From positions 1-64,000 of the forward strand of contig JAZDEY010000031.1 in NCBI GenBank assembly GCA_043808325.1: a stretch of 64,000 bases of DNA, given 5' to 3'. A program made the translations under genes and the position numbers. The DNA comes from JAZDEY01 sp043808325 [NCBI: Candidatus Eiseniibacteriota bacterium]. Lineage in GTDB: Bacteria > Arandabacterota > Arandabacteria > Arandabacterales. Shown here one piece after another: positions 51,358 to 60,855 of this stretch; the stretch's first letter is position 1; the number at the start of each line of letters is the position of its first letter. Below the pieces are notes generated by a model, which had not been told where the DNA came from, did not search any database, and saw nothing but the letters and a program-made list of their open reading frames with translations.

Positions 51358-53435
51358 CAATCAGGGAAGAGATGGAGGGTGTTCTCAGGACGGCTTTGGA
51401 GCTCGAGTACCCCGCGCTCGGCCACCTCAAATTTGAGGTTTTCAAGTCCCACGGAAAGGCCTTCGGCGATTTCGCGAGCAACGTGGCCATCCTGGCCGGT
51501 AAAGCCCTTGAGGGCGATCCCATGGCGCTGGCGGAGACGCTGGGCCGGAGAGCCAGGACCTCCTCTCGAACGATCGCCGCGATCGAGACTGCCCGGCCCG
51601 GATTCATAAATATCTCCGTTACGAGCGAGGCCTATCTCGCCAAACTCGGGGAGATCGTCGCCTGGAGCGACGATGAGACTTACGGCTCCTGCTCCCTCGG
51701 TGAGGGCAAGCTGGTTCAGGTGGAATTCGTCAGTGCCAACCCGACCGGGCCTCTCAACGTAGTAAGCGCGCGGGCAGCGGCTGTGGGCGACTCTCTGGTG
51801 AGGCTGCTCCGGCGAATCGGATTCGATGCGCGGAGCGAGTTCTACGTCAACGATGCCGGGACCCAGATTGAAATGCTCGGGAATTCGCTCGAGGCCCGTC
51901 TGCGCGAAATCCTGGGCGAAGGTGTTGAAATCCCCGAAGGCGGCTATCCCGGCGAATACTTGAAAGCGGTGGCCCAGAAGGTGAAGGGGCTTGCCGACTG
52001 GGCAGACCGGCAGCTGGAGGCCGACCGCGATCAGGCTGAACTCCCGCCCGCCGAAGAGGCCGGCATCATAGAGGATTTCTTGGCGCGGGAGGCGCTCCCC
52101 GGCCAGGCCGGATCCGGAGAGATCAGGGATTGTCTTGCCGAGTACCGCAGCTTCAAACAGGCGCTTCCACCCGATCAAGGCGATTGGTGGGCGGCGCTCT
52201 ATATTTGCAATCTCTCCGGCAGGTCTCTTGGGACAGACGATCTGACGGCCAGATTGGTCTGGCTGGACCGATACCGCAGCTTCTTGCGTGCGACCCGCAG
52301 AGGCGAAGGGACAGGTTATTCACGGGTTTCGACTCCCGCGGCGCGTGTGTTCACGGGAGAAGCAACGCCCGGGCGGCGTTTCGACTTCAGCAGGTTCGCA
52401 ATTGAGAGAATTGTTGAGGGGCAACGGACATCGCTCCAAAGATTCGGCAGGCGCCCTGAGGGAGGCCTCACGTTCGATGCCTGGGTGAGGGAATCCTCGC
52501 TTGAGGATCTCCTCGGCGAGGTTTCGGCAAGGCTGGTCTCGGATCGCCGCTTCGTCTATGAAAAGGATGGAGCGGTATGGCTCAAGGATGAGGAATCCCA
52601 GGGCCAAGATCGAGATGCGGGCGGGGGAGAGGAGAGCGATGAAAGAGACGAGTGGGTGATACGGCGCAGAACAGGCAAGCCCACCTATTTCTTGACTGAC
52701 ATAACCTATCACATTGACAAGCGCCGGCGCGGCTTCGAGCGCGTTATAGATATATGGGGTCCCGACCACCACGGCCATGTGGGCCGAATGAAAACGGCAA
52801 TGGCAATCGTCTCCCGCGTAATGCCGGAGCTGGCAATCGGGGACGACTGGCTTGAGGTCTTGATTGCCCAGCAGGTCAACCTGGTGCGGGAAGGCAAGCG
52901 CGTCCAGATGTCCAAGCGGGCAGGGGAATACGTCACGCTGGACGATGTCGTGACTGAAGTGGGGGCTGACGCCGCACGCTTCTTCTTCCTAATGCGGAGA
53001 TCAAACAGCCACCTGGATTTTGACCTGGACCTTGCCAAGAGAACCTCCGAGGAGAACCCGGTATACTACATTCAGTATGCCCATGCGAGAATATGCAGCA
53101 TCCTGGAATTCGCCGGACAGAACGGTTTCGACCGGCTACCTCCGCCCGGGGCCGGACTCTCGCTGCTCGTATCTCCCGAGGAGATGGATCTCGTCAAGGG
53201 GCTCGGCGACTTTGAGGACGTGGTGAGAGCCAGTGCCCTGGCGCATGAGCCCCACAGGATTGTGGGATACCTCGTCGATCTTGCCGGACGATTCCACAGG
53301 TTCTACCATAACCACCGGGTGGTGACCGAAGATAGGCCCCTCTCGGAAGCCAGGCTCTGCCTTTGCTGGGCGATGCGGACCATCTTGCGAAGCGCGCTTT
53401 CCTTGATCGGCGTATCCGCCCCGGCGTCGATGTGA
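51354..53435 (+). CDS. argS: Arginyl-tRNA synthetase, divergent: HIGH motif lost and ~130-residue insertion
   Basis: 693 residues, against about 550-580 usually. The N-terminal tRNA-binding add-on is residues 1-85. The class I signature region reads SANPTGPLNVVSARAA: the HVGH expected here is Asn135-Val-Val-Ser138. YVNDAG follows. Residues about 215-350 are an insertion with Glu-rich, Trp-containing segments not seen in standard ArgS. FDAWVRESSLED, YFLTDITYHIDK, WGPDHHG and the KMSK-type loop QMSKRAGEYVTLDDV are intact. A C-terminal anticodon-binding helical bundle closes the protein. Starts on GTG 51354 within the rsfS stop. Charging activity with the altered HIGH site is plausible but unproven. 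Confidence 0.85.
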   Translation: MTIREEMEGVLRTALELEYPALGHLKFEVFKSHGKAFGDFASNVAILAGKALEGDPMALAETLGRRARTSSRTIAAIETARPGFINISVTSEAYLAKLGEIVAWSDDETYGSCSLGEGKLVQVEFVSANPTGPLNVVSARAAAVGDSLVRLLRRIGFDARSEFYVNDAGTQIEMLGNSLEARLREILGEGVEIPEGGYPGEYLKAVAQKVKGLADWADRQLEADRDQAELPPAEEAGIIEDFLAREALPGQAGSGEIRDCLAEYRSFKQALPPDQGDWWAALYICNLSGRSLGTDDLTARLVWLDRYRSFLRATRRGEGTGYSRVSTPAARVFTGEATPGRRFDFSRFAIERIVEGQRTSLQRFGRRPEGGLTFDAWVRESSLEDLLGEVSARLVSDRRFVYEKDGAVWLKDEESQGQDRDAGGGEESDERDEWVIRRRTGKPTYFLTDITYHIDKRRRGFERVIDIWGPDHHGHVGRMKTAMAIVSRVMPELAIGDDWLEVLIAQQVNLVREGKRVQMSKRAGEYVTLDDVVTEVGADAARFFFLMRRSNSHLDFDLDLAKRTSEENPVYYIQYAHARICSILEFAGQNGFDRLPPPGAGLSLLVSPEEMDLVKGLGDFEDVVRASALAHEPHRIVGYLVDLAGRFHRFYHNHRVVTEDRPLSEARLCLCWAMRTILRSALSLIGVSAPASM

Positions 53436-53453
53436 TCGAACGGACGGCCAATC

Positions 53454-55076
53454 ATGAGTGACGCCAACAAGCCCGATAGACTGTGGATGGCAATCCTCGC
53501 GGGCTACTGTATCTACGCGGCGCTCTTCATCCTGAGAACCAGCTTCGTACTTGACGGTGAGAGGTATTTCTCTCTCTTCGACGATGCCATGATCTCAATG
53601 ACCTACGCCAGGAACCTTGCCCACGGGCAGGGTCTGGTCTGGAATCCGGGTGGCGAAAGGGTAGAGGGAATCACCAATCTCGCCTGGACCCTCTACATGG
53701 CATTGCTCCATCTGATCCCGCTTGCCAAGTCGAAGATTAGCCTGCTGGTTCAGGCGACGAGTGCGGTGCTGCTGCTTGTGAGCCTGGTCTTCATCAAACG
53801 CATAGCCCAGGCGATCTCCGAGGGTTCAAGGTTTGTCTGGGTTGGAGCCGTAGTCCTTTCGGCATTCTACATGCCCACCAACAACTGGAGCCTCCAGGGG
53901 ATGGAGGTCGGGCTGCTGATTCTGCTGGTCGGCCTCGCAGTCGACCGCACCATACGGGCGATCCAGTCCGGACGATTCTCGCTCGTGCCCTATGCGATTC
54001 TGGCCCTGGCAATGCTTGTGAGATTGGACATGGCCGTACCTTTTGCAGTCGTGCTGGTCTTTATGGCGGCCACCGACCGAGAGAACAGGAAGAAACACAT
54101 CACCTTCGGTCTCGCTTTCTTTGGAGTCGCAGTCGCCTCCCAGACTATCTTCCGGGTCTTGTACTACGGCGACCTCCTGCCAAACACCTATTATCAGAAG
54201 CTGACGGGCTACCCCTTCCTCTGGAGGATCACCCGCGGTCTTTATGTAACCTTCGTCTTCATATGGCGAATGAATTGGATCTTCTTCCTGGTGCCCGTAA
54301 GCCTCCTCTTCATGAGGCGGAGCCGACCGGAGAGGCTCCTGGCCTGCGTGGTAGGCGGCCAACTTGCGTACAGCATATTTGTGGGAGGCGATGCCTGGGA
54401 GAACTGGGGTGGAGCCAACCGCTATGTCTGTATTGCCATGCCCTGTTTCTTCATCCTGTTCTGCCGCGGCCTCGATACGATCGGCGAGCGCATCAAGACC
54501 TACCTCACCAAGTGCCGGCCCGGGCTACCGGCCGAGATTGGCGCAAGATACATCCGGCGCGCCGCAGTTGCACTCGTCCTTGTAAGCCTGGCCAGCTTCA
54601 ATGCGATCTATGGGCCCGCCGCGCTTACACAGTTGCTCTTGCTTAAGAGACCGGTTCACGCGGATGATAACGAGAGAATGGCGGCAAGGGGCCTGGCGAT
54701 TGCCAAGATCACCGGCCAACGGGCGCGCGTTGCGGTTGTGTGGGACGGGGCGATTCCTTATTTCTCGGAACGATACGCCATCAGCATCCTGGGAAAAAAC
54801 GACCGCAAGATAGCCCACGAGCCCATGAAGACCTTCTCCGGACCGAAGAAGCTGGTCGCTTTCTACCCGGGTCATCTCAAGTGGGACTACACCTATTCGA
54901 TAGGGCAACTGAAGCCTGATGTGGTGGCGCAGCTCTGGCAGAATCCGGAGACCGCGGCGCCCTATCTCAAAACGGACTATCTGCAGGTGCGGGTCGGCGG
55001 CTTCGGCATGCACCTCAAGAGCGGCTCCCCTAACATCCGCTGGGACAAGGTCTCCACCCTATCGCCCAATGGATGA
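53454..55076 (+). CDS. GT-C family membrane glycosyltransferase (AftB-like)
   Basis: 540 residues with about ten membrane helices. The first extracytoplasmic loop carries the Asp pair and pattern FDDAMISMTYARNLAHGQGL-VWNPGGERVEGITN, resembling AftB/ZomB-type transferases that use polyprenyl-phosphate sugars. GGDAWENWGGANRY is also conserved. A C-terminal extracytoplasmic domain of about 140 residues ends the protein. Acceptor and sugar are unknown. ATG 53454 lies 18 bp after argS. The flippase at 4.3 kb might act in the same surface-glycan route, but this is speculation. Confidence 0.7.
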   Translation: MSDANKPDRLWMAILAGYCIYAALFILRTSFVLDGERYFSLFDDAMISMTYARNLAHGQGLVWNPGGERVEGITNLAWTLYMALLHLIPLAKSKISLLVQATSAVLLLVSLVFIKRIAQAISEGSRFVWVGAVVLSAFYMPTNNWSLQGMEVGLLILLVGLAVDRTIRAIQSGRFSLVPYAILALAMLVRLDMAVPFAVVLVFMAATDRENRKKHITFGLAFFGVAVASQTIFRVLYYGDLLPNTYYQKLTGYPFLWRITRGLYVTFVFIWRMNWIFFLVPVSLLFMRRSRPERLLACVVGGQLAYSIFVGGDAWENWGGANRYVCIAMPCFFILFCRGLDTIGERIKTYLTKCRPGLPAEIGARYIRRAAVALVLVSLASFNAIYGPAALTQLLLLKRPVHADDNERMAARGLAIAKITGQRARVAVVWDGAIPYFSERYAISILGKNDRKIAHEPMKTFSGPKKLVAFYPGHLKWDYTYSIGQLKPDVVAQLWQNPETAAPYLKTDYLQVRVGGFGMHLKSGSPNIRWDKVSTLSPNG

Positions 55077-55143
55077 ACGAACCCGCCGGTTCTCCCGAGG
55101 GCTTTTTGCTTGATAGCCGGTCGGAGTTGTGGTATGATTCGAC

Positions 55144-55860
55144 GTGGCAAACAGCCCTCTGGAGGCGAGTTTGGCGTTACAGCGTGACGTTCCTGAAGAA
55201 AAAATCAAACGGGCGATCGCCTCGCTGCCCGATGTGCAGTCCTGCAATGTCGAGTTCAACCCTGACGGTTCGATCTCAGCCATCCACATAGTCTCCTCCA
55301 CCAAGAGATCACCCAAGCAGATTGTGCGGGATGTCGAGTCCGTGTTGCTTGCCGACTTCGAAATAAAGATCGACCATAGGAAGGTGTCAATCGCCCGAGT
55401 GGAGGACAAGGCTGCCCGACGAGCCGAGCGGCATCTGCGTCCCAAACTGGTGGCGATCAAGCTGGCTATATCCGGAGGCAAAGGCAGTGTGGAGGTGGTG
55501 CTGGAGAGGGCCGGGTTTACCGTTACCGGCGAGGCCGGAGGTGTTGCGGAGAGGGGCGGGAATCTGAGGCTTGTCGCGAGGGCGACCTTCCGCGCCCTGG
55601 AGAAGATGGTTGGGCCGGAGGCCGCCTTTGAGCTCCTGGACGTAATACGGATCCAAAGCGGCGAGAGAAAGGCCGTGGTGGTGCTTGCCGGTTTTGCGTC
55701 TCCCAGCGAGATCAAGAGCCTCGCCGGGTGCGTGCAATTTCATGATGATGAACAGAAGGCCGTTGCGCTTGCCGCACTTGACGCCTCAAACCGCATCGTC
55801 GAGATTCTGGAGCAGCCTGAGCAGACCGAGTATGAGGTAACACCCTTTCCTGAAGACTGA
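55144..55860 (+). CDS. Conserved hypothetical protein
   Basis: 238 residues, soluble, alpha/beta. The N-terminal 85 residues carry the recognisable conserved phrase SSTKRSPKQIVRDVESVLLA-DFEIKIDHRKVSIARVE, found in uncharacterised proteins of several anaerobic lineages. The rest has two repeated strand-helix units (VEVVLERAGFTVTGEA and KAVVVLAGFASPSEI) that may be flavin- or nucleotide-binding-like. Starts on GTG. Function unknown. Confidence 0.65.
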   Translation: MANSPLEASLALQRDVPEEKIKRAIASLPDVQSCNVEFNPDGSISAIHIVSSTKRSPKQIVRDVESVLLADFEIKIDHRKVSIARVEDKAARRAERHLRPKLVAIKLAISGGKGSVEVVLERAGFTVTGEAGGVAERGGNLRLVARATFRALEKMVGPEAAFELLDVIRIQSGERKAVVVLAGFASPSEIKSLAGCVQFHDDEQKAVALAALDASNRIVEILEQPEQTEYEVTPFPED

Positions 55861-55960
55861 GGTGTCCCCAGATTTACACCGCCGTTCATATTCCTACACC
55901 TCGCTTTAGAAGTGTGTTGAGTAAGTTTGCGGTTAATAGCAGAATGCTTCAGTGTCTTGA

Positions 55961-55976
55961 TGGCACGCCTGATGCA
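55961..55976 (+). promoter_or_regulatory. Candidate sigma54 (-24/-12) promoter
   Basis: TGGCACGCCTGATGCA has GG and GC exactly 12 bp apart and one mismatch in the -12 element (ATGCA for TTGCA). Transcription would start near 55,987, leaving AGAGG and the ATG at 56003. The gene pair it drives includes a sigma54 activator. Confidence 0.5.
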
Positions 55977-56002
55977 ATATTAGGAGGCCGGCAGAGGTGG
56001 GG

Positions 56003-57007
56003 ATGAAGCGAATCACTTATAGCCAATCCGGGGTCGATCTGGACCGATATGACGGCCTGGTCAAGGTCATCAAACAGATCCTCACTCGTTCGAGTCGATC
56101 AAGCGGCAGCGGCCACTTCGCAGGAATGATCGAGCTCGGCGGCAGGACCGGCCAGATCCTGGTGGCCAGCGTCGACGGCGTGGGCACCAAGGTTAAGGTT
56201 GCGGCCCAGTACGGCCGGTATCGCGGATTGGGAAGAGACATAGTGGGCCACTGCGTCAACGACATTCTGTGCATAGGAGCACGGCCGATAGGCTTTCTCG
56301 ACTACATCGCTTTTGACAAACTGAATGTGAAGGCCTTCAAGGAGATTCTCTCCGGGCTGGCTTCGGAGTGCAGGAGGTGCGGTATTCAGCTGATCGGCGG
56401 CGAAACCGCCGAGATGCCAGGGGTCTATCGACGCGGGGAATGCGATCTCGCGGGATTCATTATCGGACTCACCACCAGATCGACTATGCTCGATGGAACA
56501 AGAATCAGCAAAGGCGACCTGGTGGTGGGGCTCCCTTCAAACGGTTTGCACACCAACGGGTTTAGCCTTGCAAGGCGGGTACTGCTCGAACGGCGCGGCA
56601 TGGATCTCCATCGCCCTCCCACTGGTTGGCGCGAGCCTCTGGGCAGGGTGCTCCTCAGGCCGCACACCAACTATCTCGAGTCGGTCTATCCGCTCGTCCA
56701 ACGAAGGCTCCTCACGGGCGTTGCCCATATCACCGGTGGAGGGATTGCCGGTAATCTCGAAAGGATACTGCCGAGGAACCTGGATGCCACTCTGAAGAGA
56801 TCCCTGTGGCGTGTGCCCAAGATATTCGATCTGATTGCCGAGAGCGGCCCGGTGGACGAGGCCGAGATGTTTCGGGTCTTCAACATGGGCCTCGGCATGC
56901 TGCTTGTTGTTCCTGAGCGGAACCTCCCTGCCGTAATGAAACAGACTGAGGATTCGAGGGTTGTGGGGGAGATTGTGGAAGGTGTGGGGAAAGTAATCGT
57001 CAGCTGA
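56003..57007 (+). CDS. purM: Phosphoribosylformylglycinamidine cyclo-ligase
   Basis: 334 residues. ITYSQSGVDLD, VASVDGVGTKVKVA, GHCVNDILCIGARPIGFLDY and LIGGETAEMPGVY are PurM signatures for ATP and substrate. It closes the imidazole ring to AIR. ATG 56003 is favoured by the sigma54 start site; GTG 55997 is the alternative. It lies apart from purD/purE, next to a regulator gene. Confidence 0.94.
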   Translation: MKRITYSQSGVDLDRYDGLVKVIKQILTRSSRSSGSGHFAGMIELGGRTGQILVASVDGVGTKVKVAAQYGRYRGLGRDIVGHCVNDILCIGARPIGFLDYIAFDKLNVKAFKEILSGLASECRRCGIQLIGGETAEMPGVYRRGECDLAGFIIGLTTRSTMLDGTRISKGDLVVGLPSNGLHTNGFSLARRVLLERRGMDLHRPPTGWREPLGRVLLRPHTNYLESVYPLVQRRLLTGVAHITGGGIAGNLERILPRNLDATLKRSLWRVPKIFDLIAESGPVDEAEMFRVFNMGLGMLLVVPERNLPAVMKQTEDSRVVGEIVEGVGKVIVS

Positions 57008-57026
57008 CCCGCAGCAGATTCTAACC

Positions 57027-57980
57027 ATGAAAAGCGGCGATGTCGTCTTTCGAAGCAAAGAGATGGAGCTTGCGATCAGGACGGCGCAGATGGTTGCGCC
57101 GGCCTCCAGTCCGGTCTTGATCGAGGGCGAAAGCGGTACCGGCAAGGAACTGATAGCCAGGTTGGTTCACTCCGCAAGTCCGCGGCGGCATAAGCCGTTC
57201 GTTGCCGTCAACTGCGGCGCGATCCCGGAGACCCTTTTTGAGAGCGAACTCTTCGGTCATATCGCAGGATCATTCACCGGCGCCTTTCGTGACAAACCCG
57301 GAATCTTCGAGGTCGCCAACGGCGGTGTCCTCTTCCTCGACGAAATAGGTGATCTCTCGCTGCCGATACAGGCCAAACTCCTGAGGGTGCTGCAGGAGAG
57401 CGAATTTAGACGCCTGGGTGACACTCGGACAAGTCGAATCGACGTAAGAGTGATTTCCGCCACCAACAAGGATCTCGAAAACGAAATGAAGCACCGGCGG
57501 TTCCGGGAGGATCTCTTCTTCCGAATCAGCGTCCTCAGGGTCTACGTGGAGCCTCTGAGGCGCAGGCGGGAAGACGTGCCCGTGCTCGCCGATCACTTCG
57601 CCGCCAAGTATGCGGCACTCCTGGGGAAAGAGAAGCCCGAGATTGCCGAGGAGGTCCTGCACCTGTTCGACGCTTATGCCTGGCCCGGAAACGTCCGGGA
57701 GCTCGAGAATGAAATCCAGCGGTTGATCGCCCTCTCACCGGACGGGACGCTGGCGGCGCATCAGGTCTCCAAACGGATTAAGGACAGTCTGTGGAGAGAC
57801 CTCGACCGGCGCGTGGTGGGTGGCCTCAAGGAAAGGCTTGCGGTCTTTGAACGGGAGATAATCAAAGAAACACTCGAGAAATACCAGTGGAACAAGAGCG
57901 AGACTGCACGGCACCTGGGACTCACGCGGCAGGGCCTGCATCGCAAAGTGCACCGGCTGGGTATCCTGAGAGAGCACTGA
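57027..57980 (+). CDS. Sigma54 activator without sensory domain
   Basis: 317 residues consisting only of the AAA+ domain (residues about 8-240) and a Fis-type HTH (about 275-315, WNKSETARHLGLTRQGLHRKV). Walker A is GESGTGKE. The sigma54-contact loop reads GSFTGA (81-86) instead of GAFTGA. LFLDEIGD and WPGNVRELENE are intact. With no receiver, GAF or PAS domain, its activity must be set by partners or level (PspF-like layout). It lies 19 bp behind purM, which has a candidate sigma54 promoter. Confidence 0.88.
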   Translation: MKSGDVVFRSKEMELAIRTAQMVAPASSPVLIEGESGTGKELIARLVHSASPRRHKPFVAVNCGAIPETLFESELFGHIAGSFTGAFRDKPGIFEVANGGVLFLDEIGDLSLPIQAKLLRVLQESEFRRLGDTRTSRIDVRVISATNKDLENEMKHRRFREDLFFRISVLRVYVEPLRRRREDVPVLADHFAAKYAALLGKEKPEIAEEVLHLFDAYAWPGNVRELENEIQRLIALSPDGTLAAHQVSKRIKDSLWRDLDRRVVGGLKERLAVFEREIIKETLEKYQWNKSETARHLGLTRQGLHRKVHRLGILREH

Positions 57981-58007
57981 AGCGGCGCCCGCAGCCAACA
58001 AATGGAG

Positions 58008-58036
58008 TTGACGCGGCCCGGCAGGTTGTGTATTTT
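58008..58036 (+). promoter_or_regulatory. Sigma70 promoter TTGACG-N17-TATTTT
   Basis: TTGACG (58008-58013), 17 nt, TATTTT (58031-58036), then AAGGAGGG 6 nt before GTG 58061. It fixes the start of the phosphoglycerate mutase downstream of the long upstream open frame. Confidence 0.65.
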
Positions 58037-58060
58037 GTCGACGACCAAGGAGGGACCAGC

Positions 58061-59260
58061 GTGTACGACCGCCTTCTCGAGCGGATAGTGAAGCCCGGCG
58101 ATTCGAAGATTCTCCTGATTGTAGTGGACGGCCTGGGTGGACTTCCCTCACCTGATACCGGGAAGACCGAACTGGAGACTGCCGTCAAACCCGAGATAGA
58201 CAAGCTCGCCCAGAGGTCAGCCTTGGGCGTTACCGATCCCATCGCCCCCGGCATCACACCCGGCAGCGGCCCCGCTCATCTGGCTATCTTCGGCTACGAT
58301 CCCGTCAAATGGGAGATTGGCCGAGGTATCTTAAGCGCGCTCGGGATAGGCTTCCCGGTCGAGCGGAGCGACCTCACGGCCAGAGGCAACTTTGCCAGTG
58401 TGGATGCCGGCGGAATCGTTACCGATCGTCGAGCCGGCAGGATTTCAACCGAGAAGAGCACCGAGCTGTGCGGGTTGCTTGACGGGATGAGGATCGGCGA
58501 TACCCAAGTCTTCGTGAGGCCCGAGAAAGAACACCGTTTCGCGGTGATCTTTAGAGGGCGCGGGTTCTCCGATCGATTGACCGACTCCGATCCTCAAGTT
58601 GCAGGACAGAAGCCTCGGCAAGTGGAAGCTAAGGAAGCGGCCGCCGCCGAGACCGCACGGATCGTGAACACCTTCCTAGACCAAGCGATCGAGGCCCTCA
58701 AAGGGAAGTCGCCCGCCAATGCGATTCTCTTGAGGGGTTTTGCCAAACATCCCGAGTTGCCGTCCTTCTCATCACGATACAAGATCAAAGCCTGCGCGAT
58801 CGCTGCCTATCCCATGTACAAAGGGCTGGCGCGCCTGGTGGGGATGAGCGTGATCGATGGCCTTGAGTCACTTGACTCGCAGGTTGATGCTCTCGCGAAG
58901 GCATGGCACGACTTCGATTTCTTCTATTTCCACTATAAGAAACCTGACTCACGCGGTGAAGACGGCGATTTCGCCGGCAAGGTGAAGGCCATTGAAGAGC
59001 TTGACCGGTATCTTCCCCGAGTGATCAAGCAGTCTCCGGACGTGCTTGTCCTCACCGGAGATCATTCGACGCCGAGCGTCTTGAAGATGCATAGCTGGCA
59101 TCCGGTGCCGCTCCTTGTGTGGTCAAGGTGGATCATTGCCGACGGCCTTCCCCTCAACGAGAGAACCTGCGCGAGGGGCGGCCTCGGTAGGCTCAGGGCG
59201 GTTGAGGTTCTCCCCCTTATGATGGCGAACGCCCTCAGGCTTGAGAAGTTCGGTGCGTAG
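58061..59260 (+). CDS. apgM: 2,3-bisphosphoglycerate-independent phosphoglycerate mutase, archaeal type
   Basis: 399 residues, the usual ApgM length. Metal and Ser nucleophile signatures of the alkaline phosphatase superfamily are visible: LLIVVDGLGGLP, PGITPGSGPAHLAIFGYDP, and near the C-terminus FFYFHYKKPDSRGEDGD and VLTGDHSTPSVLKMHS split by spacer. It interconverts 3- and 2-phosphoglycerate. GTG 58061 has a strong ribosome binding site. It overlaps the lnt start by 20 bp. Confidence 0.92.
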   Translation: MYDRLLERIVKPGDSKILLIVVDGLGGLPSPDTGKTELETAVKPEIDKLAQRSALGVTDPIAPGITPGSGPAHLAIFGYDPVKWEIGRGILSALGIGFPVERSDLTARGNFASVDAGGIVTDRRAGRISTEKSTELCGLLDGMRIGDTQVFVRPEKEHRFAVIFRGRGFSDRLTDSDPQVAGQKPRQVEAKEAAAAETARIVNTFLDQAIEALKGKSPANAILLRGFAKHPELPSFSSRYKIKACAIAAYPMYKGLARLVGMSVIDGLESLDSQVDALAKAWHDFDFFYFHYKKPDSRGEDGDFAGKVKAIEELDRYLPRVIKQSPDVLVLTGDHSTPSVLKMHSWHPVPLLVWSRWIIADGLPLNERTCARGGLGRLRAVEVLPLMMANALRLEKFGA

Positions 59261-60806
59261 GGTCCGTCTCCATCGGTCGGTTGCTGCTTCGATCGTCTGC
59301 CTGTCCTCGGGCCTGTCGATCGGTTTCTGCTTCTGGCCTTACCGTACCGGCCTACTTGCCTACTTCCTTCTGGTTCCCTTCATCGTTGTGAGCGGACTTA
59401 GGGATGGGCGCGGGCGATTTCTGCTCAATAGCTACATCTTTGGCTTCGGTTATTTCATGGGAAGCCTCTACTGGATCGCGATGCTCCAGAAGGATCAGAT
59501 CACCCTGCCGTGGTTGAGGCTGCCGGCAGCGGTCCTGCTGTGCCTTTATCTCGCGCTCTTCATGCTGCTCGTGGGTTACCTCTCGCGCCGGCTCGTGCTC
59601 CTGCGTGTGCCCTACGAGATAGCCCTGGCCATCGCCTGGGGCGGTGTGGAGTATCTGCGATCGCTTGGACCGCTCGGGTTCCCCTGGGCATCGCTGGGTT
59701 ACTCCCAGGTACCATATCCGCCGGTGATCCAGCAAGCCGCGGTGGTCGGGACCTATGGGCTCTCGGCCTGGATCGTGCTCGTCAATGGACTCCTGGCAAG
59801 GCTGGCACTTTCGCGGAGAGCATGGCTTGGGGTGGTGGTGGCCGCGGTGTTCGGTCTTCCGGTCCTGGGTGGCGCGCTTGTCCTCTCCCATGCACGAAGC
59901 GAGACCGATCTTCGGGTGGCCCTGGTCCAGCCCAATATCTCGGGCGCAGTCAAGTGGGATGAAGCCTATCGGGACAGCACGATGGAGGTGCTCACGGAGA
60001 TGACTCTCAAGACCCGGGGGGCCGACATGATAGTCTGGCCTGAAACCGCGGTCCCGCTTTACGCCAAGCATGAGCCGTCATACCTGCAGGGTGTCACGGG
60101 ACTCGCCCGTGCCACGGGCTCTTACCTCCTGACCGGTTTCCCCGATTATGAACGCACGCTGGACGGCATCGAGTACTATAATGCGGCGATGCTGGTCTCC
60201 CCCGCGGGCGAGATCGTGGGTGAATACCGCAAGATCCATCTTGTGCCTTTTGGAGAGATGATACCGTTCGAGGATAGGATACCGCTCTTGAGGGAGATCA
60301 ACTTTGGGGAAGGCGATTTCTCACCCGGCACCTCCTACGACGTTTTCGAGGTCGGCGCCAAACGGTTCGGCGTGGCTATCTGTTTTGAGTCGATCTATCC
60401 ATCGCTGGTACGGAAGTTTGTCGGAAATGGGGCCGACTTCGTCGTCAATATAACCAATGACGAATGGTTCGGCCCTAGCGCGGGCCCTTTCCAGCACGCG
60501 GAGATGGCGGTAATGAGATGCGTCGAATGCCGGGTGGGGCTGGTGCGATGCGCCAACACAGGGGTATCGATGCTGGTAGATCCTTACGGGCGAGTCACCG
60601 AGCGAACCCGCATTTTCTCGAGGGAGGTACTGGTCGGTCGCGTGGCAACCGCCGGTCACGGAACGCCCTATCTACGATGGGGTTATATCGGTGAGCTCAT
60701 CCTAATTCTAACACCAGTTACGCTGGCGGTGCTCTCCTATCTGCCGGGCTTGCGCCGCGGGAAGCGATCGGGGCAGAAGCCTTTGACAGCGGCCGGTCCG
60801 GAGTGA
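59241..60806 (+). CDS. lnt: Apolipoprotein N-acyltransferase
   Basis: 521 residues. Eight membrane helices in the first 215 residues, then the nitrilase domain with triad Glu (IVWPETAVP), Lys (EYRKIHLVPFGE) and Cys (VAICFESIYP). It adds the third acyl chain to outer-membrane lipoproteins, supporting a diderm envelope. The start is TTG 59241 or GTG 59253, neither with a clear ribosome binding site; translation may be coupled to apgM. Confidence 0.9.
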   Translation: MRSSVRRVRLHRSVAASIVCLSSGLSIGFCFWPYRTGLLAYFLLVPFIVVSGLRDGRGRFLLNSYIFGFGYFMGSLYWIAMLQKDQITLPWLRLPAAVLLCLYLALFMLLVGYLSRRLVLLRVPYEIALAIAWGGVEYLRSLGPLGFPWASLGYSQVPYPPVIQQAAVVGTYGLSAWIVLVNGLLARLALSRRAWLGVVVAAVFGLPVLGGALVLSHARSETDLRVALVQPNISGAVKWDEAYRDSTMEVLTEMTLKTRGADMIVWPETAVPLYAKHEPSYLQGVTGLARATGSYLLTGFPDYERTLDGIEYYNAAMLVSPAGEIVGEYRKIHLVPFGEMIPFEDRIPLLREINFGEGDFSPGTSYDVFEVGAKRFGVAICFESIYPSLVRKFVGNGADFVVNITNDEWFGPSAGPFQHAEMAVMRCVECRVGLVRCANTGVSMLVDPYGRVTERTRIFSREVLVGRVATAGHGTPYLRWGYIGELILILTPVTLAVLSYLPGLRRGKRSGQKPLTAAGPE

Positions 60807-60812
60807 TATAGT
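60783..60812 (+). promoter_or_regulatory. Sigma70 promoter TTGACA-N18-TATAGT
   Basis: TTGACA (60783-60788) and TATAGT (60807-60812), overlapping the lnt stop codon. The leader is about 35 nt and contains GGAGG before GTG 60856. Confidence 0.75.
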
Positions 60813-60855
60813 CTCGTCGGCCGTGTGGCCGGCAGGGGACACACATGGAGGGCAG

